60,263 nt of DNA from Parasutterella muris (GCF_009767915.1 NZ_WSRP01000016.1:1-60263); one strand, 5' to 3'; positions 37,061-46,096 are shown, counted from the stretch's first letter. Notes: generated from the sequence alone by a model not told the origin. Made by a program: numbers and translations.

Positions 37061-37083
37061 AGGATTATTTCAACCTTGCTCTA

Positions 37084-37101
37084 TAAGTAATTAGTTACTT
37101 A
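37084..37101. promoter_or_regulatory. Dispersed operator, copy 6
   Basis: TAAGTAATTAGTTACTTA, the clearest copy. It sits between TTGCTC and TATGAT boxes 18 nt apart, so a bound protein would block that promoter. Confidence 0.82.
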
Positions 37102-37136
37102 TGATAAGATTGATTCATCTGCTTAGAGGGATTCTT

Positions 37137-37754
37137 ATGAAATTAAAGCAAATGAAAAATTGGTGCATTGAACGCTTGATGTCAATAAATTTGCATACTG
37201 AATATAACAAAGAAGTTGATGAGTTTATAAACAAATTAATCGAACACCGTGATGAATTGATTTTCTGTGAAATTGAATACTCTCATTTGTATTTTATTTT
37301 TGAAGGGAAAATATTTTCATTACGCAAAGACAAAAGTATTGCTTCTAGGTCTTGGTTTAACTACGACTATTATTTAACCAGCTGTAATCTTCGGTCGTTA
37401 GAAAAAGTACTGCAAGACATACGTAACAACCCACATATATTGGAGAAAGTCACTGTCCCGCATTGGCTTGCTATAAACGCTTACGCAGGGCTAGAAGCCT
37501 ATTTTTATCTGAGACCCTCTTGGGAAACAATGAAGCGGTTTGAAACTTTGGTAGAAAAACCTGCTATTCACGCTTTCTCAGTTTTTGGGATTCCTACGGG
37601 CGAAGAAGAGCACAGTGTCTCTTTTGAATGCGAAAGGGATAAATCTAAGTTTTCAAACATGCTGATCAAGATTGGCGATAAGGCCAGTCGTGTTGACTTT
37701 ATTGATAACAAATTTGTTCATTATTTTAACGACACACCTACAGAGCTGAAATGA
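37137..37754 (+). CDS. Hypothetical protein, about 205 aa
   Basis: Not recognised. ATG 37137 is chosen for AGAGGG 7 nt upstream; the frame is open to 37101 inside the operator. Helical N-terminus, many aromatic residues. First gene behind operator copy 6; 4-nt overlap with the next. Confidence 0.65.
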   Translation: MKLKQMKNWCIERLMSINLHTEYNKEVDEFINKLIEHRDELIFCEIEYSHLYFIFEGKIFSLRKDKSIASRSWFNYDYYLTSCNLRSLEKVLQDIRNNPHILEKVTVPHWLAINAYAGLEAYFYLRPSWETMKRFETLVEKPAIHAFSVFGIPTGEEEHSVSFECERDKSKFSNMLIKIGDKASRVDFIDNKFVHYFNDTPTELK

Positions 37755-38371
37755 CAATATATAAAGAAATGAAATATCACTGTGGTCGTCGTCTGATCGA
37801 GACATTAGCTGAAGGGGAAGTCGGGGAATACAAATGGAAGGTTGTATCTTTAGGAACACACCCTTGCGGCTATGTTTCTGTGCCAGAAAATCATCCGTTT
37901 TATGAGAAGGATTGTTGGGAAATAGACGATCAGATCGAGGTGCATGGCGGATTATCTTTCAGCGGAAGGATTGAAGACTCCAACGATTTCTGGTTTGGCT
38001 GGGATTACGCACATTGCGAGGACTATACCTACTTGCCGATGTACGTGGGGTGCGGAGGCAAAAGATGGTCGACTTCAGAAATTGTCGATGAATGTCTAAA
38101 AGTGATTAAGCAATTCCGATTCTACGAAAGAGTGAGTTCGAAGACGATTGTTAGGTTAACTTACAACGGCGTAATTCCCAAAGACACATTTAAACCCCAA
38201 CAAGCATTTTTAGCTCAGTCCTCAAAAAACGACACTTTTCATCTTGTCAAACTCATTGGCGGAGAGCTTTACGACTTTACTACTCGTGACATCGTTAGTG
38301 AAGTCAGTTGGTATGCATGGGAACCAATATGCGTTGAGGTAGAGGTTAAAGAACAAGGAGAAAACTTATGA
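37751..38371 (+). CDS. Conserved phage protein, 206 aa, unknown role
   Basis: The segment GYVSVPENHPFYEKD, then IEVHGGLSFSG and FWFGWDYAHCEDYTYLP recalls a protein type often met in phage accessory regions, where a VHGGLTF and a GFD-H pattern recur. No function is known. Overlaps both neighbours by 4 nt. Confidence 0.65.
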   Translation: MTIYKEMKYHCGRRLIETLAEGEVGEYKWKVVSLGTHPCGYVSVPENHPFYEKDCWEIDDQIEVHGGLSFSGRIEDSNDFWFGWDYAHCEDYTYLPMYVGCGGKRWSTSEIVDECLKVIKQFRFYERVSSKTIVRLTYNGVIPKDTFKPQQAFLAQSSKNDTFHLVKLIGGELYDFTTRDIVSEVSWYAWEPICVEVEVKEQGENL

Positions 38372-38544
38372 GAATGATTTTTCGCTTTTTCTACCATCTT
38401 ATAAGTTTTGTTGTTTTCTGTGGAGGGGTGTTTGCTTTTGCTGTAATTGTAAGGACTGTTTGGAACGAAAATTTTTGGCTGGCGATTTCGCTGTTATTGA
38501 TATGTGTTATCGCCGCATTGCTTGCAACTTTCTTGGAGTGGTAA
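38368..38544 (+). CDS. Small membrane protein, 58 aa
   Basis: A short frame with AAGGAG upstream, coupled to the gene before (4-nt overlap) and to thyA after (stop directly followed by ATG). Two hydrophobic segments (FYHLISFVVFCGGVFAFAVI; FWLAISLLLICVIAALLATF). Role unknown. Confidence 0.65.
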   Translation: MRMIFRFFYHLISFVVFCGGVFAFAVIVRTVWNENFWLAISLLLICVIAALLATFLEW

Positions 38545-39453
38545 ATGTATCAATATTTAGAATTAATGCAACAAGTTCTTGACAAGGGTTCTTTTCGAAA
38601 AGACAGAACAGGCGTGGGCACAAGGGCACTGTTCGGCGGTCAAATGAGATTTGATCTGAAAGAATCTTTCCCGCTTCTGACCACAAAGAAACTTCATTTG
38701 AAATCCATCATTCACGAGCTGATTTGGTTCTTAAAAGGCGATACAAACATTAAGTATCTGCAAGAAAACGGTGTCACCATTTGGGATGAATGGGCAGACA
38801 AAGACGGAAATCTTGGCCCTGTTTACGGGAAACAATGGAGAGGTTTTTCTGCTGAGGGAACATATGCGACGATTTTAGGAAACACAGGCTACGAAGACGG
38901 GCTTGTTATAAACCCCGATGATCATGACAATAAAGAATTAGGTTTTAAAAACCTAGAAACCACTAGCATTGATCAAATTGGCAAAGTTCTTTGGTATCTG
39001 AAAAAGTTCCCGTTCTCAAGAAGACATATTGTTTGTGCTTGGAACCCATTAGTGATTGATCAAATGGCGCTTCCGCCTTGTCATTGTCTATTTCAGTTCT
39101 TTGTAAGAGAAGAAAACGGCAAGAAATATCTGTCTTGTCAGCTTTATCAGAGAAGTTGTGACTTCTTCTTAGGTGTGCCGTTCAACATCGCAAGTTATTC
39201 CTTACTGACGTACATTTTTGCTGATTGTTTGGGCTACGTCCCTGACGAATTTGTATGGACGGGCGGTGACGTTCATCTCTACGACAATCACATTGAACAG
39301 GCGAAGCTACAGCTCAGCAGACATCCTTTACCCCCGAGTGCACAATTATATATAAGAAATCATCACGAATTCCCTTGGGAATATAAATTCGATGATTTTG
39401 AGATTACGGGTTATGAGTCGCATCCCGCTATTAAAGCGCCTATTGCAGTTTAA
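38545..39453 (+). CDS. thyA: Thymidylate synthase (ThyA)
   Basis: A 302-residue folate-dependent enzyme that methylates dUMP to dTMP. Signatures: [24 protein letters not shown], the catalytic Cys179 in [11 protein letters not shown], and [14 protein letters not shown] followed by HxYxNHxxQ-like [11 protein letters not shown]. Slightly longer than E. coli ThyA (264). It boosts dTTP for phage synthesis or feeds base modification. Confidence 0.95.
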   Translation: MYQYLELMQQVLDKGSFRKDRTGVGTRALFGGQMRFDLKESFPLLTTKKLHLKSIIHELIWFLKGDTNIKYLQENGVTIWDEWADKDGNLGPVYGKQWRGFSAEGTYATILGNTGYEDGLVINPDDHDNKELGFKNLETTSIDQIGKVLWYLKKFPFSRRHIVCAWNPLVIDQMALPPCHCLFQFFVREENGKKYLSCQLYQRSCDFFLGVPFNIASYSLLTYIFADCLGYVPDEFVWTGGDVHLYDNHIEQAKLQLSRHPLPPSAQLYIRNHHEFPWEYKFDDFEITGYESHPAIKAPIAV

Positions 39454-39463
39454 GGAGCGAATT

Positions 39464-39775
39464 GTGAAAAGCAACTTCTACGAAGAAGGTGGCGGTCGAG
39501 ATTGGGGTATTTGGAATTCGATAAAGAAAGAGTTTCAATTCGGTATTCGAGAAAAATCTCCCATGCTGGCTGAAGCGAAACTGTTCAAAAAGATTCGCTA
39601 TAACGCTTACAAATATCGGTTTGAAACGAGACCGTATCCCACAGAGAAAGAAAAGGCTCTTGGTTTTCAGTATGGCCCGCAATACGGAGGTGGCGGACCT
39701 CCTATACCCGAGAAAAGAGTAATAGAGCTTGTCGAAGCAGGGATTTTTAAACCACATTTAAATAAAAAAAGGTGA
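39464..39775 (+). CDS. Hypothetical protein, 103 aa
   Basis: Starts at GTG 39464, with AAGGAG 7 nt upstream; the open frame reaches back into thyA but that part is antifunctional overlap. Basic, with a glycine-rich patch QYGPQYGGGGPPIP. Not recognised. Confidence 0.55.
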   Translation: MKSNFYEEGGGRDWGIWNSIKKEFQFGIREKSPMLAEAKLFKKIRYNAYKYRFETRPYPTEKEKALGFQYGPQYGGGGPPIPEKRVIELVEAGIFKPHLNKKR

Positions 39776-39781
39776 TTTCTT

Positions 39782-40108
39782 ATGTCGATAATTAGTCAAG
39801 ATTTAGTCGAGCTTTTGAAGGAAACCTGCGAGTCTTCTGAGTGCGAAGACATCTCGTTCAGTGTTCGCAAGAACTATAGCGGGCGATTTATGGACGGCAA
39901 AACATGTTTGGGTTTTTGTGTTGGGAGAAATGCTGACTGGCTCGATCTTTTCGATATGTTCAAAAACGTCAATTCTTATCTGTTTGAGAAAGTAGAAAAA
40001 GAACTGCGTGAACTTAAAAGTTGCGCTCGCAGTGATTCAATGGGTTTAAACCAGATTTTCTATTTTCCTAGCAAGCAGTTTCCGAAAAATTTTATTGAAG
40101 AGGAATAA
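39782..40108 (+). CDS. Hypothetical protein, 108 aa
   Basis: Not recognised. Mixed alpha/beta with three Cys near CESSECEDIS and CLGFCVG. Part of the thyA operon. Confidence 0.55.
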   Translation: MSIISQDLVELLKETCESSECEDISFSVRKNYSGRFMDGKTCLGFCVGRNADWLDLFDMFKNVNSYLFEKVEKELRELKSCARSDSMGLNQIFYFPSKQFPKNFIEEE

Positions 40109-40109
40109 T

Positions 40110-40319
40110 ATGGCAGTGAGTAAAATTGCTGAAGCAACATCCCAGAACGCAACGTTGATTGCAAAAGCTGAGATTGGAAGCTCTATTGTCAAATTTAGAG
40201 CAAACGACAAAACCGATCATGAGATTGAAATTGAACTGTCGGTTCGTGATTTCAAAGAGTTCATCGCTCAGTTGATGGCAATGAAACCCTTTGTGAAAGA
40301 AAATGTCGTCGAATCGTAA
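40110..40319 (+). CDS. Hypothetical protein, 69 aa
   Basis: ATG 40110 (MAVSKIAEAT) has GAAGAGGAAT upstream. Small alpha/beta product; overlaps the next gene by 17 nt. Not recognised. Confidence 0.5.
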   Translation: MAVSKIAEATSQNATLIAKAEIGSSIVKFRANDKTDHEIEIELSVRDFKEFIAQLMAMKPFVKENVVES

Positions 40320-40656
40320 AAAGGTTGTCTCTCAGGCGCTTCAAATTTCTCACAAGAAGCGTCTGAGAAGCGAATGCCACCGTTATTTTGACAAATTGTG
40401 GAAATGTAAGGGAGGCATGACTCGCATTCAAGCATATACATGGTTAGCAAAGTGTCTAAAAATGCCCATTAGCGAATGTCACTTTTCTACAATGACACTG
40501 TCTGACTTGATGAAGGCAAAACTATTCATTTTGAAGAAAAGCGCAGAGTGGCAAAAGAGAGGGAAGAGGTCTTTGACTCGAAGGCGACGAGCTAATCTAT
40601 GCGGTTTAAGTGCGGCGAATGAGCGTGGCGAATATTTATCGTGTGAGGATATCTGA
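40303..40656 (+). CDS. DUF3268-like phage protein, 117 aa
   Basis: CHRYFDKLWKCKGGMTRIQ followed by AYTWLAKCLKMP and a downstream His/Cys resembles the core of DUF3268 (zinc-finger-containing) proteins of prophages, here without the usual N-terminal zinc ribbon. The C-terminus is very basic (KRGKRSLTRRRRAN), so nucleic acid binding is likely. Confidence 0.6.
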   Translation: MSSNRKKVVSQALQISHKKRLRSECHRYFDKLWKCKGGMTRIQAYTWLAKCLKMPISECHFSTMTLSDLMKAKLFILKKSAEWQKRGKRSLTRRRRANLCGLSAANERGEYLSCEDI

Positions 40657-40716
40657 TTGCCAACAACTTAATTACCAAAGGTCTCTTACAATTATCAAAA
40701 ATTGTGGAGATCAAAA

Positions 40717-41358
40717 ATGTTAATTACGGTTGTTGGCCCAGGTTTCGGTACTGAAAAAACTGACTTTTGTCGTGCATTGGCTCAAGAGTTAGGGTATCGA
40801 TTTGTTTCCCTAGACATTGATGAATTTTCAGATGTTGACTTTGACGAGACCAAGAATGATGACTTGAAAAATTTCTTCAAAATGAATGAAGATATTTTGA
40901 GAGGGATTGAGCAAGCCATCTTAGATGCAAGAGACGAAAACGCCATTCTTGACTTTGGCCCGTCAGATGTCTATACATCGTTGCTGACTTACAGCACGTC
41001 GTGTTTTGACGCAAGCAATGGTTCCAAATTCGACAAAAAAGAAATTGCTTCTTTCGAGAGGCGATTAAAGCAAATTGAGGCGAAGTCCGTTGAGCTTACG
41101 CAAGAGCTTATTGACTTTACGGTTCATTTCCCAGCAAACACGAACTGCGACTATTACGCAGGTCTTTTAGACATTTTGTCACTGACAACATATGGCTTTC
41201 TGTCGAAAATCAAGGTGCCCGCAGTTTCAGTACCTAGGGAACGATTAAGCGCAGAAGAATATGTGGCGCCAGTCGCACAAGAGATAAGAGAAATGCAGAA
41301 TAATGCAGTTGACCCGAACCGAGAGTTGATGGACAAGTTAAAAGTAACAATCAACTAA
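40717..41358 (+). CDS. P-loop protein, nucleotide kinase-like
   Basis: About 213 residues from ATG 40717 (GGAGAT upstream). The N-terminus reads LITVVGPGFGTEKTDFCRAL, a Walker A variant (GPGFGTEKT), followed by SLDIDEFSD and a FGPSD segment, as in shikimate or deoxynucleoside monophosphate kinases. Next to thyA, a deoxynucleotide kinase role is plausible. The loop deviates from GxxxxGK[ST] by one residue. Confidence 0.55.
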   Translation: MLITVVGPGFGTEKTDFCRALAQELGYRFVSLDIDEFSDVDFDETKNDDLKNFFKMNEDILRGIEQAILDARDENAILDFGPSDVYTSLLTYSTSCFDASNGSKFDKKEIASFERRLKQIEAKSVELTQELIDFTVHFPANTNCDYYAGLLDILSLTTYGFLSKIKVPAVSVPRERLSAEEYVAPVAQEIREMQNNAVDPNRELMDKLKVTIN

Positions 41359-41405
41359 GAATCTCGCCAATGCTGGGGCGGGGTTTAGATAAAGGGCGAA
41401 AACAA

Positions 41406-42014
41406 ATGAAAATTGTTGGACTAGACCTAGAAACGACAGGCATTGGCGAGGGCCACAAAATCGTTGAGTATTGCGGAATTGTGCTCGGAGCGGATTTGAA
41501 GGAAATTCCTGAAGAATCAATTCTGCAAAGATTCAATCCAAAACGTGCGATTGACGCAAAGGCAGAGGCGGTGCATCACATCTCTTTGGCAGACTTGATG
41601 AAAGAGCCAACGTTCGAAACAAAAGCCGAAGAAATTCACAAACAGCTTTCAACTGCAAAACTAATTGTTATTCATAATGCCTCGTTCGATACATCGTTTT
41701 TGAATCAAGAATTTGAAACGTTAGGATTATCGCCGATAACAACACCAACACTGTGCACAATGCGTTCAACACGTTGGGCAACGTTTAGCGGGAAAGTTCC
41801 AAGATTAAAAGAGTTGTGCTTCGCTCTTAATGTCGATTACAACGATTCTGAGGCACATGCCGCAAGGTACGACGTTGAAGTTATGCTGAAGTGTTTTGGA
41901 AAACTGGTTAAATCCAAAAGAGTTGATAGGAACTATATTTTCCCCTTCAACGAGGTGATTGAAGAGCTTTATCTCAAAGCTGACGGACTGTCTTTAAATC
42001 CCAAGCTATCCTGA
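41406..42014 (+). CDS. DnaQ-like 3'-5' exonuclease (DEDDh)
   Basis: About 202 residues from ATG 41406. Exo I LDLETTG, Exo II HNASFDTSFLNQE and Exo III HAARYDVEV form a full DEDDh site like Pol III epsilon. The fused polymerase at 25165 has no proofreading domain, so this could proofread for it. The promoter for the next gene overlaps its end. Confidence 0.88.
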   Translation: MKIVGLDLETTGIGEGHKIVEYCGIVLGADLKEIPEESILQRFNPKRAIDAKAEAVHHISLADLMKEPTFETKAEEIHKQLSTAKLIVIHNASFDTSFLNQEFETLGLSPITTPTLCTMRSTRWATFSGKVPRLKELCFALNVDYNDSEAHAARYDVEVMLKCFGKLVKSKRVDRNYIFPFNEVIEELYLKADGLSLNPKLS

Positions 42015-42031
42015 ATTACCCCGTGTAAGAT
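42005..42031 (+). promoter_or_regulatory. GCRNTCC-N14-TANNAT promoter 2
   Basis: GCTATCC (42005-42011), 14 nt, TAAGAT (42026-42031); the box overlaps the dnaQ-like stop codon. Confidence 0.6.
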
Positions 42032-42087
42032 CGACTTAATGAATTTATTTAAATTCAGATAGTTAATAACCTTAAACGAGGTTCTAT

Positions 42088-42660
42088 ATGCAAATTAAAG
42101 AGCAAAATCTCTACCAAGCGATTGAAAATTGTCTGCTTTTGTCTGATTCAAAAAGCAGAATCGTCACTGTTCCGACAATCAAGAATCTACAGCTTGTATT
42201 CGCTAAAGCAACCCAAAAGCGTACTGTCACTGTTATGGCGTACTATACAAGGAATTTCAAAATCGGCAATGTTAAGCGTTCTGCGTGGGTTCGTATTGGT
42301 GATATATCGTCTGACAAACTTGAACATCTTAAAGATGCGGAGTGGAAAATTTCAAGCAAAAATCCTGTTTCATTAGACGATGTTAAGAACATCATCTCTA
42401 AACTGAATCAGTTATCTTCAAGCGAAATGCAGAAACTTGTTTCAATAAGGAAGCATGGGGATATCGCAGAAGATCTATTAGATAGAGTCAAAACTACATC
42501 AACTCTGTCGGTTCAAGTTGCTGGCGCATCTAAGATTCAGAAAATTACACCAACAAAAGAGATTACACTTAAGAGTCTTAGAGACGAATTAGAACTTGTC
42601 GATTTGAAGATACGAAGAATTGAACTGATGCAAAAAATTCGTTCATTAGAAAACAACTAA
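42088..42660 (+). CDS. Hypothetical protein, 190 aa
   Basis: Not recognised. Beta-rich N-terminal half (RTVTVMAYYTRNFKIG) and a helical coiled C-terminus (LRDELELVDLKIRRIELMQKI). Own promoter, AACGAGGT ribosome site and terminator, so a monocistronic unit. Confidence 0.65.
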   Translation: MQIKEQNLYQAIENCLLLSDSKSRIVTVPTIKNLQLVFAKATQKRTVTVMAYYTRNFKIGNVKRSAWVRIGDISSDKLEHLKDAEWKISSKNPVSLDDVKNIISKLNQLSSSEMQKLVSIRKHGDIAEDLLDRVKTTSTLSVQVAGASKIQKITPTKEITLKSLRDELELVDLKIRRIELMQKIRSLENN

Positions 42661-42670
42661 CAGCAATTAG

Positions 42671-42699
42671 CCCTGTTCAATACTTTTGGTTGAACAGGG
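42671..42699 (+). terminator. Terminator
   Basis: CCCTGTTCAA/TTGAACAGGG 10-bp stem followed by TTTTATT. Confidence 0.88.
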
Positions 42700-42741
42700 T
42701 TTTATTGTCTCTTGTAAATAGGCGCAAAACGAAGAAAAGAA

Positions 42742-42768
42742 GCGTTCCAATGTTAAGTGGTGTAAACT
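42742..42768 (+). promoter_or_regulatory. GCRNTCC-N14-TANNAT promoter 3
   Basis: GCGTTCC (42742-42748), 14 nt, TAAACT (42763-42768), directly before operator copy 7. Confidence 0.5.
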
Positions 42769-42774
42769 TATATA

Positions 42775-42792
42775 AAAGTAAATAATTACTTA
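42775..42792. promoter_or_regulatory. Dispersed operator, copy 7
   Basis: AAAGTAAATAATTACTTA, one arm with a single change. It lies at the expected transcript start of promoter 3. Confidence 0.68.
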
Positions 42793-42812
42793 ATTAAAAA
42801 AAAGAGGTAAAC

Positions 42813-43124
42813 ATGACACTTTCGGTTGCAGAATGCAGGTTGTACGAACCACAAAAGCTCGCAGAGATCGCTTTAGAAAGCGATGACAATCTCACCAAAA
42901 CACTCGGTGAATACGTTCTTAAGACAAGCGGTATTGAAATGCAAGTTGGTGAAGTTAAATGCGCAATTCAAGAAATACAGGAAACTATGAACGAAAAGCT
43001 CAAAGATATTTTATGGTGTTTGGAAGGAGAGTCTTCAGACGATGTTGAAGAACTTTTTGAAGAGATACAAGAAAAGCTAGATGAAACATTAAATTACTTA
43101 GCGGCGCTTGAAGAGTCTTATTAA
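42813..43124 (+). CDS. Hypothetical acidic coiled-coil protein, 103 aa
   Basis: Not recognised. Very acidic and helical (ESSDDVEELFEEIQEKLDE). Strong AAGAGGTAAAC site. Behind promoter 3 and operator 7. Confidence 0.6.
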   Translation: MTLSVAECRLYEPQKLAEIALESDDNLTKTLGEYVLKTSGIEMQVGEVKCAIQEIQETMNEKLKDILWCLEGESSDDVEELFEEIQEKLDETLNYLAALEESY

Positions 43125-43146
43125 AACACTATTTTGAGGTTTTATT

Positions 43147-43395
43147 ATGAAACTAGCACAAACATTTGCTCACATTGTTAATCAGTACGATGAATATGAT
43201 CAGCGTGGAACGCTGGAATTTCCATACAGTGTTATTGAAGCATGGCGGGCACGAGCAGTAAAAGTTGAATACCCACTAGGGACCGACTCCCTAGACCCAA
43301 CTGAGCTATGGCGCTTTGAAGACGGTTCCGTAGTCTCAGTTGACAACCCTAGACAGGTTGTATTTAGCATAACAGTTCTGATTCTCACAGAATAA
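43147..43395 (+). CDS. Hypothetical protein, 82 aa
   Basis: Not recognised. TTGAGGT lies upstream. Followed by a 7-bp hairpin (ATCCAGT/ACTGGAT, 43414-43433) that may end the transcript. Confidence 0.55.
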   Translation: MKLAQTFAHIVNQYDEYDQRGTLEFPYSVIEAWRARAVKVEYPLGTDSLDPTELWRFEDGSVVSVDNPRQVVFSITVLILTE

Positions 43396-43465
43396 AACAG
43401 TTGCGAACCACAAATCCAGTCTTGCAACTGGATTAAAACAACAAATCCTAGGATAAAGAATAATA

Positions 43466-43783
43466 ATGAAAACTCAGATTGGACATCAAGAAGCGATTAC
43501 AAAAATCGCCAATGCTCATACAGAAGAAGAACAGCTTAGACAGATGGAAGAAGAAGCGGTCGAATGTGCATTAGCCATCATCAAAATGCGACGACACGGA
43601 AATAATTCTCTCACTCGCAAGGATTTAGTGACTGAACTTGCGGACTGTTTAATCATGATTGAGCAACTCGTTTGGCGCTTTGGATATAAAGACGAAGTGT
43701 CCATTGAAATGGTCAACAAAATCAATCGGGAATTAAGTCGTACTAATCAATCAAACTTCTATATTACTGACGTGATTATTTAA
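43466..43783 (+). CDS. MazG-like nucleotide pyrophosphohydrolase
   Basis: A 105-residue helical protein with QMEEEAVECALAIIKMRR and a later ELADCLIMIEQLVWRFG. The EExxE and ExxD spacing is that of the all-alpha NTP pyrophosphatase (MazG) fold that hydrolyses NTPs or dNTPs to monophosphates. Phage copies cleanse odd nucleotides or lower alarmone. A TCCTAGG motif lies just before it. Confidence 0.7.
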   Translation: MKTQIGHQEAITKIANAHTEEEQLRQMEEEAVECALAIIKMRRHGNNSLTRKDLVTELADCLIMIEQLVWRFGYKDEVSIEMVNKINRELSRTNQSNFYITDVII

Positions 43784-43833
43784 ATAAGAAGTTGATCGAT
43801 TTTCAAAAGGTTGGATAGATTTTTCAATATCAT

Positions 43834-43860
43834 GCAGTCCTAAATTACCTCTAATAGAAT
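43834..43860 (+). promoter_or_regulatory. GCRNTCC-N14-TANNAT promoter 4
   Basis: GCAGTCC (43834-43840), 14 nt, TAGAAT (43855-43860). Confidence 0.65.
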
Positions 43861-43898
43861 GAGCTTATTGAAATTCAATTAACCGAAGAGGTGCAAAC

Positions 43899-44564
43899 AT
43901 GAGCATTGAAACAATCAAAAGCATCGACGAACTGATGGTCGAAATTAACAAAGAAGCTCCTTCTGCTGAAGAAGAGATTGTTGTCGAACGTCCCACAATC
44001 ACCATTAACAAAGAAGTCGTTGAGAAAAAGATTGAAATTCTCAACGCTGAAGCTGAAGAAGCTAAGAAAGAAGTAAAATCAATTGCTCCCAAAGCTAAAC
44101 ACGTCACCTACAAAGACGGTTACGCAAAAATGCTTGAAGAGCGCATGAAAAACTCTGCTAAGGTTTTTTCTCTCACAAAAGACCTGAGTGAAGAAGAGCA
44201 GAAAAAAGAACTTGATGAGCTTCGTCTTGCTTTAGATGACAAGTCTAAATTCTCTCAAAAGAAAGTTTGTGAAAAGGTTGTCGGTTTGTTTACATACTTA
44301 AGCGATAACGCATCTCTTAACCCCGTGTTAAAAATTGCTTTTAACGTGCTGAAAAACGATGGTTTTATTGAGAGCGGTAAAAAGGGCAATCTTTATCAAG
44401 CTCTCTTGAAGAAACCATACAGCCCGCAGACAGCTACCGCCCAGCTTGGTCAGGTGATGAATATGCTCCCTCGCTTGGGCATCACGCTGAAAGCAGGTCA
44501 CAAAATGACCCCTAACCCTGAATCTAATCTTCTTCCCATGATTTACTCTAAGATGGGAATCTAA
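43899..44564 (+). CDS. Hypothetical protein, 221 aa
   Basis: Not recognised. The first third is acidic with coiled-coil potential (EKKIEILNAEAEEAKKEV); the last part looks globular and basic (YSPQTATAQLGQVMNMLPRLG). AAGAGGTGCAAAC precedes the ATG. Own promoter and terminator. Confidence 0.65.
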   Translation: MSIETIKSIDELMVEINKEAPSAEEEIVVERPTITINKEVVEKKIEILNAEAEEAKKEVKSIAPKAKHVTYKDGYAKMLEERMKNSAKVFSLTKDLSEEEQKKELDELRLALDDKSKFSQKKVCEKVVGLFTYLSDNASLNPVLKIAFNVLKNDGFIESGKKGNLYQALLKKPYSPQTATAQLGQVMNMLPRLGITLKAGHKMTPNPESNLLPMIYSKMGI

Positions 44565-44574
44565 AGAAACGAAA

Positions 44575-44594
44575 AGCCCCGCAAAAGCGGGGCT
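44575..44594. terminator. Bidirectional terminator between convergent genes
   Basis: AGCCCCGC/GCGGGGCT with an AAAA loop, A-rich and T-rich flanks on the two sides. Confidence 0.9.
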
Positions 44595-44600
44595 AAATTT

Positions 44601-45392
44601 TTACTCTATTATCAATAACTTCGGCTTGTAATCTAAGCTCTCCTGACCGTAATATCCAAACGAATTTTCAACCAGCTTTACTCCGCCAATCTCAAGCTCA
44701 GCTTTGACATGGGTATGACCGAATACCCACGCTTTAATATTCGCCCGAGAAAAAAACATTCTTGTAAGGTCAGTACAAAAAGCACTTTGAAGCTGGCTGT
44801 CTTTGTACATTGTCGTTGTATAGAAGGTCGGTGCGTGGTGTGTTAAAACTACGCATTTTTCATCTTTGTACATTTCAAGCTGTCTATCAAGCTCAAGCAA
44901 TTCAACGTCGAATCTTTTTCGATAGTCTTTTGGTGTTAAACCGTGAATCAGTCGAAAGTCATTAAGCCGATGAACAATATCAAGCTCATAAGTTGGATCA
45001 AGCTCAGACCATAGCGTTCCGCCAATAACCGTAATGTTATTAAGACAAATTGAACTTGGAGCGTTGCTAAGGCTTAAGAAAAAGACATTCGGGAAATCAT
45101 ATCGCTCCCGATACAAAGCTACAGGCGACGGAGTTTCATCTAGGCCGAAGGAATAATAGTCGTGATTTCCTAAGACGCAAATAACATTTTGATATTTATG
45201 TCTGACTAAGTTGAAAAAGTAGTCTGTATAAAACAAAGCGTGTTCGCTGTACCAGTTGCCAATATCTCCCGCCACCAAAAGATTGGGAGCGGTTGGCTTA
45301 AGAAAAACGCTTTCCAAGAATTCTGTACCTGCTTCACCACTTCCTATGAAGTGATCAAAATGCAGATCGGATACGACTTCAAACTTAGTCAT
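44601..45392 (-). CDS. Calcineurin-like metallophosphoesterase
   Basis: A 263-residue protein with the full metal set: VVSDLHFDHF, AGDIGNWYS, LGNHDYYS, LTHHAPTF and FGHTHVKAE. Single-domain, soluble. In phages such enzymes may repair RNA ends or remove 2',3'-cyclic phosphates; the target here is open. Last gene of the leftward operon, 4-nt overlap with the gene before. Confidence 0.82.
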   Translation of the reverse strand: MTKFEVVSDLHFDHFIGSGEAGTEFLESVFLKPTAPNLLVAGDIGNWYSEHALFYTDYFFNLVRHKYQNVICVLGNHDYYSFGLDETPSPVALYRERYDFPNVFFLSLSNAPSSICLNNITVIGGTLWSELDPTYELDIVHRLNDFRLIHGLTPKDYRKRFDVELLELDRQLEMYKDEKCVVLTHHAPTFYTTTMYKDSQLQSAFCTDLTRMFFSRANIKAWVFGHTHVKAELEIGGVKLVENSFGYYGQESLDYKPKLLIIE

Positions 45393-45802
45393 TTTGTCTT
45401 AAAACATTTACATGAAGGCAAAGAAACATGATTTACATCACAATCTTCGTCTTTCATTTCATAGGGCCAAGAAGGGGCGAAATTCCCGCTATCAGCACGG
45501 GCACCCATGTCCAAAGAACGACCGAGTTTTTCAGCACGACGTTCGACAACTTCCATCATTGCATAGTTTGCCAAATCCAAAAGTGTATCCTCGATGCTTT
45601 CATCTTTTACCTGACGATCGGTTTTCTTGTAAAGGCTTTTGATGCGCTCAAACTTGTCTGAAAGACGAACCAAGATGGATTCGGGAAATTCGAGACGGGT
45701 TTTCGAAAAGGAATCGCCATAATCAGAATTTTTAGCGACATAAGTCTGATGGAGAGCAGAGCAAATTTCCTTGTGAATTTTGTATTTATTGATTTCTGTC
45801 AT
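45389..45802 (-). CDS. DUF1599/Nmad1-like protein
   Basis: A 137-residue protein. YVAKNSDYGDSFSKT, then RLSDKFERIKSL and VKDESIEDTLLDLANYAMM match the DUF1599 (nucleotide modification associated domain 1) pattern, seen in phages with thymidylate-synthase-like base modification genes. The C-terminal tail is Cys-rich and unmatched. Confidence 0.75.
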   Translation of the reverse strand: MTEINKYKIHKEICSALHQTYVAKNSDYGDSFSKTRLEFPESILVRLSDKFERIKSLYKKTDRQVKDESIEDTLLDLANYAMMEVVERRAEKLGRSLDMGARADSGNFAPSWPYEMKDEDCDVNHVSLPSCKCFKTK

Positions 45803-45812
45803 TTATTGCCTT

Positions 45813-46043
45813 TTACAGTAAAGAAATGCGTTCTTCTAAAATTTTTTTATAACTGGACATGATGGAAAGTTGCTTTTTGAGCAAAGAAAAATTTGCAGGT
45901 TTTGCGACCTTTCCTTTCTTAATCATTTGAATAAATCCGAACAATTTGTCTGCACGAATAGTCAATTGCTGATATTCAGCATTCAAGCGCTCTATTGGGT
46001 CTTCGGAAAGCATTAAATCAATAGTGTCTTTAAGTTCAGCCAT
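45813..46043 (-). CDS. crAss001_48-related small phage protein, 76 aa
   Basis: ERLNAEYQQLTIRADKLFGFIQ followed by a LLKKQLSIMSSYKKILEERI helix pattern recalls the short crAss001_48-like proteins common in gut phages. Two helices, no known role. Ten nucleotides before the Nmad1-like gene. Confidence 0.6.
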   Translation of the reverse strand: MAELKDTIDLMLSEDPIERLNAEYQQLTIRADKLFGFIQMIKKGKVAKPANFSLLKKQLSIMSSYKKILEERISLL

Positions 46044-46096
46044 TTTTGCTTTTTTAACGATAAATTATTTGAGAAAGGACGAATATTGAACATTCT

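Noticed and set aside
45412-45661. Plus-strand frames of about 76 aa
   Set aside because: Overlap the DUF1599/Nmad1-like gene, which has a clear family pattern and operon overlap.
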